A stretch of DNA of 64,000 nt from BM003 sp963699835. GTDB lineage: Bacteria > Pseudomonadota > Gammaproteobacteria > Steroidobacterales > BM003. Every line of letters starts with the position of its first letter. The first letter of the stretch is position 1. Below, in pieces: positions 61,378 to 64,000 of the stretch. A program made the position numbers and the translations under genes. The notes below the pieces were generated by a model, which worked only from the letters and a program-made list of their open reading frames with translations, was not told the origin of the DNA and made no database searches. Location of the stretch: positions 124,001-188,000 of the forward strand of contig CAVOVJ010000006.1 of the NCBI GenBank assembly GCA_963699835.1, read 5' to 3'.

Positions 61378-62786
61378 GGCAGTGCTCCAACAGCTTGGTT
61401 GTAAAAGGCGATCTGGCGGTTCTGCTCGATCTGCAACCGTGCCAGCTGGCGTTGCGCGGCGCTGGCGTTGCGCTGCAGTTGCAATAAATCGATCAGTTCC
61501 AGCTCGCCTTTCTGATAGGCGAGAACACCCATTTCGCGATGTCTTTGCGCGAGTTCCGCGCGCCGCGCCGACGCATCGATATTTTTCGCAACGGTCTCGA
61601 GCATGTGTTCTGCTTCGTGCAGGCGCAGGGTCTGTATTCTTGTTTCGCGGTTGTGTGCGGCGCGCGCCGTTGCGAGATCGCGGCGGGCGGCGGCCATGTC
61701 GATTTGCTTCTGCGACGAATGGCCGAACGGAATCGTCAATGTCATGCCGATACTGTCGTCGTATTCCTGGGCGTTGGCCGCGCGTTCGCGACGTGGTCCG
61801 ATCAACAAGCTCGGTGAGCTTGCGCTGACCCTGGCAGCGAGAGTGTGCGCCGATTCCGCACGGCGAATTTCGGCAGCGGCGAATGCCAGTGCCGGGTGAT
61901 CTTCCGGTAGCCGGTCCAGCGTGCTCCGGGTCTCGCCGCGATACGGCGGGCGGCGCTCGAGACCGGTAAAAATACTGTAGTCGCGCTCGGCATCGACGCG
62001 GCGCGCATTCGCATCGACGAGGCGGGTTTGCGCCTCCAGCGCGGCGGATTGGGCGAGCAGGACGTCGCCCAGCGCGACATCCCCGAGTTCGTGACGCCGC
62101 TCGACCGCCACGGCAAGCTGCTGCGCCATTTCCAGCTCGGTTTGTGCCTGTTCGACGTCGTTCTCGGCAAGCGCAATGTTCCACAGCATGTTGCGCAGCA
62201 GCCCGGCTACTTCCCAGCGCAGCCGCAGCGATGCGGCAGCGGATTCCAGTTTCATCGCCTCGGCAAACGACTGCGTCAACCGGCGTCCGTTCCATGACCA
62301 CAGCGGCAGACTGACCCCGGCTTCGTATTCGTCGAGACGGTCGTTATCGCCCCAGCGATCGGTCTGGTAACGTAACGACAGCGACGGCCGGTCGGGGAAC
62401 CAGTCGCGACCCCGTTCTTCCCAGACGCGGGCCTGTGTTGCGCGGGCTTCCAGTTCGACGAAATCGGGATAGTTGGCAAGGGCCTGATCTACGGCCCGCG
62501 ACAGCGTCAACGTTTCATCGATGCCAAGTGTGGCGTTATGGTGGCCTCGCTCATCCGTGTCACTGGCGAGCGCGGCATTTACACCGAAGGACAGCAGCAA
62601 CATTACCGCCACTCCGCGGCGCGTTGCCGCGTGTAAGTGTTTCCATCGCCGCGAGCGGGGTGGCTGTGCCGGCTCGGCCGCGTCTGCCAATTTGTTCGTG
62701 GCCGCCGCTCTGCCGGGGCAACAATCCGTGCCCCGGATTCGCGCTCTCTCGCGGTGGCTCGGGATCAGCATCGCCGAAAAGCTCAC
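61374..62786 (-). CDS. TolC-family outer membrane efflux protein (CusC-like)
   Basis: A 470-aa frame from GTG 62786, which overlaps the b-type cytochrome stop (GTGA). A signal peptide-like segment appears only at ~50-75 (RRGVAVMLLLSFGVNAALAS), so the true start may be ATG 62603 or an alternative codon nearby. Typical OEP features follow: LTLSRAVDQALANYPDFVEL, a duplicated coiled-coil plan (AEMKLESAAASLRLRWEVAG-type helices), GDVALGDVLLAQSAALEAQ and EYDDSIGMTLTIPFG. It forms the outer-membrane channel of the RND system. Confidence 0.85.
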   Translation of the reverse strand: MSFSAMLIPSHRERARIRGTDCCPGRAAATNKLADAAEPAQPPRSRRWKHLHAATRRGVAVMLLLSFGVNAALASDTDERGHHNATLGIDETLTLSRAVDQALANYPDFVELEARATQARVWEERGRDWFPDRPSLSLRYQTDRWGDNDRLDEYEAGVSLPLWSWNGRRLTQSFAEAMKLESAAASLRLRWEVAGLLRNMLWNIALAENDVEQAQTELEMAQQLAVAVERRHELGDVALGDVLLAQSAALEAQTRLVDANARRVDAERDYSIFTGLERRPPYRGETRSTLDRLPEDHPALAFAAAEIRRAESAHTLAARVSASSPSLLIGPRRERAANAQEYDDSIGMTLTIPFGHSSQKQIDMAAARRDLATARAAHNRETRIQTLRLHEAEHMLETVAKNIDASARRAELAQRHREMGVLAYQKGELELIDLLQLQRNASAAQRQLARLQIEQNRQIAFYNQAVGALP

Positions 62787-63442
62787 GCGCTGCGGTCCTT
62801 TTCGCCGAGGGGTCTTTTTTGCCCCGTGACCATTGCCCGGACCAGGTTCTCGTGGTGTTCGCGGCTGGCATGCAACACGCCGGCTACATGCACCGCGATC
62901 AGCAGCAGCGCGAGATTGGCGCCCACCTCGTGAAACTCCGCCCAGGCCGATAGCTGCGCCTTGCGGTCGGATTCGTGATCCGTTCCGGCGGCATCGCGGT
63001 TGTCAGCTCGCGATGATGACGCCGTGTCGATCGGGTTGGAAACGGCCGCGCGGGCCGGCGCTCCGAGGTCGCCTTGCTCCAAGTCGAGATACAAACCGGA
63101 GCCAGTGACTGCGGCCAGGCACAGCAGCAGTGCCACGATCATCGCCGCGCCCGCCGGGTTGTGGCCGAGGTAGCGTCGGTCGCGGTGCGCGGCCACCTCG
63201 CCGAGGTAGGTGAGCGTGGTTTCCGGTCCGCGGACGAAATTGCGAAAACGGGCATGGGCTGGGCCGGCAAAGCCCCACAGAATGCGAATGATGAGCACCG
63301 CGGCGACCAGGTAACCGGCGAAGGCATGGACCTGCGGGAATTCGTCGCCGCTGGCGTAGGCGATGACGAATCCGGCCACCAGCAGCCAGTGGCCGATGCG
63401 AACCAGCGGATCCCAGACCTTTACTGTATTGGCGTCCGACAT
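62783..63442 (-). CDS. Cytochrome b561-type membrane protein (Ni/Fe-hydrogenase b-subunit-like)
   Basis: A 219-aa four-helix b-type cytochrome. VKVWDPLVRIGHWLLVAGFV and HAFAGYLVAAVLIIRILWGF hold the first heme-ligand His residues; HEVGANLALLLIAVHVAGVL holds the others. A polar insert (~residues 125-165, rich in Asp/Arg/Ser) lies before the last helix. ATG 63442 is chosen because GGAGGGG precedes it; the ORF extends to 63481 otherwise. First gene of the efflux operon, so it may supply electrons to a periplasmic partner, or simply be co-regulated. Confidence 0.85.
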   Translation of the reverse strand: MSDANTVKVWDPLVRIGHWLLVAGFVIAYASGDEFPQVHAFAGYLVAAVLIIRILWGFAGPAHARFRNFVRGPETTLTYLGEVAAHRDRRYLGHNPAGAAMIVALLLCLAAVTGSGLYLDLEQGDLGAPARAAVSNPIDTASSSRADNRDAAGTDHESDRKAQLSAWAEFHEVGANLALLLIAVHVAGVLHASREHHENLVRAMVTGQKRPLGEKDRSA

Positions 63443-63543
63443 CGGCCCCTCCGGAGGCGCGGCGAGACGCTCAATCTGCACGTAGTTTGACGATGCTAGA
63501 ATCCGTCATCCGACCTGATAGCGCTAAATATTGGAGAATTTCA

Positions 63544-64000
63544 TTGCATACGTCGGATGACATAGGCCCCGATCGGTCTACGCTGAGCGCACTTCTGCTG
63601 TTTCTGGTCGTCGCTTCCCTTATTGGTTGGGACCTGTTCGTCGACTATAGCGAGGGCGTGAGCTGGGCCCATCTTCTCGTCGAGATGTTCATCCTCGGTG
63701 TCTCGGCAACCGGCGCCGCCATTTTGTGGCGCCAGTTGCGCCGGACCCGCGCCGATCTCGTGGTCGCCCAGGTCGAAGCCGAACACTGGCGGGGCGAGAG
63801 CCGGGAACTGCTGCTCGGGCTGGGCGCGGCGATACACAACCAGTTCGCGCGCTGGCGCCTGACCGCGGCGGAGGAAGAGGTCGGGTTGCTGCTGTTGAAG
63901 GGACTCAGCCACAAACAGATTGCCCAGATTCGCGAGACCAGCGAGAGAACGGTCAGGGAACAGGCGCGCGCGCTGTATCGAAAATCCGGTCTCTCCGGCA
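63544..64000 (+). CDS. Membrane-anchored LuxR-type regulator (3' end outside window)
   Basis: An open frame from TTG 63544 (GGAG eight bases upstream) to the right edge, 152 codons. Two hydrophobic helices (TLSALLLFLVVASLIGWDLF and LLVEMFILGVSATGAAILW) are followed by an Arg-rich linker and a GerE/LuxR HTH: WRLTAAEEEVGLLLLKGLSH, KQIAQIRETSERTVREQARA. It is divergent from the efflux/cytochrome operon with 101 bp between, so it may regulate that operon. The last HTH helix and C-terminus are cut off. Confidence 0.8.
   Translation, partial: MHTSDDIGPDRSTLSALLLFLVVASLIGWDLFVDYSEGVSWAHLLVEMFILGVSATGAAILWRQLRRTRADLVVAQVEAEHWRGESRELLLGLGAAIHNQFARWRLTAAEEEVGLLLLKGLSHKQIAQIRETSERTVREQARALYRKSGLSG

Noticed and set aside
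1..64000. CRISPR array
   Set aside because: No regularly spaced identical repeats of 25-40 bp with unique spacers were seen, and no Cas-like protein is encoded.

Overview
The window is 64 kb of GC-rich DNA. It reads as a chromosome of an environmental, probably marine, gammaproteobacterium. Pointers are a TonB-dependent receptor, TPR proteins with TolB-like domains, a sulfatase remnant, an Mrp/Mbh-type cation antiporter operon, a cis/trans fatty acid isomerase, a heavy-metal RND pump and dispersed GGGACAGTGACC-type repeats. A Woeseiaceae or Steroidobacteraceae-like origin fits, but this is inference; no rRNA or intact tRNA gene is present to settle it.

Layout. 1-3.6 kb: end of a TPR gene and a TonB receptor that has lost its native upstream region and carries an in-frame TGA. 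3.6-9.3 kb: accessory region with two copies of an IS91-like transposase 3' end (316 and 326 bp) around a lower-GC gene resembling Legionella LirA/MavJ effectors, a conserved small ORF, two toxin-antitoxin modules with readable promoters and operators, a hairpin-rich repeat block between the modules, and a broken sulfatase. 9.5-14.5 kb: a 379-aa unknown with a methyltransferase/erythromycin-esterase fusion, and a divergent PolX. 14.6-25.9 kb: cupins, an S41 protease, a GFA protein, a TPR signalling-type protein, a polytopic unknown, a 2OG-Fe(II) oxygenase, an MBL-fold protein and a winged-helix regulator. 25.9-33.8 kb: a Rap1a/Tai-like gene followed by a nine-gene antiporter operon with three ND4/ND5-like subunits. 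34.1-43.2 kb: exported KatG, heat-shock Hsp20, a rhodanese lipoprotein, Cti and pirin. 43.3-49 kb: a ribbon-helix-helix regulator with a hydrolase, then an AraC regulator divergent from a sterol-desaturase-like hydroxylase and an AGPS-like flavoenzyme, a possible ether-lipid locus. 49-56.8 kb: histone-H1-like protein, TPR and OmpA-like envelope proteins, PPDK, a Rieske-GltS fusion and a DUF5996 remnant. 56.8-63.5 kb: a minus-strand operon of b-type cytochrome, TolC-like factor, CusB-like adaptor, CusA-like pump and DUF3240. The right edge cuts a membrane-anchored LuxR-type regulator.

Several otherwise well-preserved genes have single frame breaks (sulfatase, DUF5011 lipoprotein, Rap1a/Tai, mnhE, cusA twice). 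Four of these six lie in short homopolymers, so assembly indels are a serious alternative to real decay. The most interesting items are the IS91-flanked effector-like gene, the T-arm-like repeat interrupted by mini-hairpins, and the putative ether-lipid operon.
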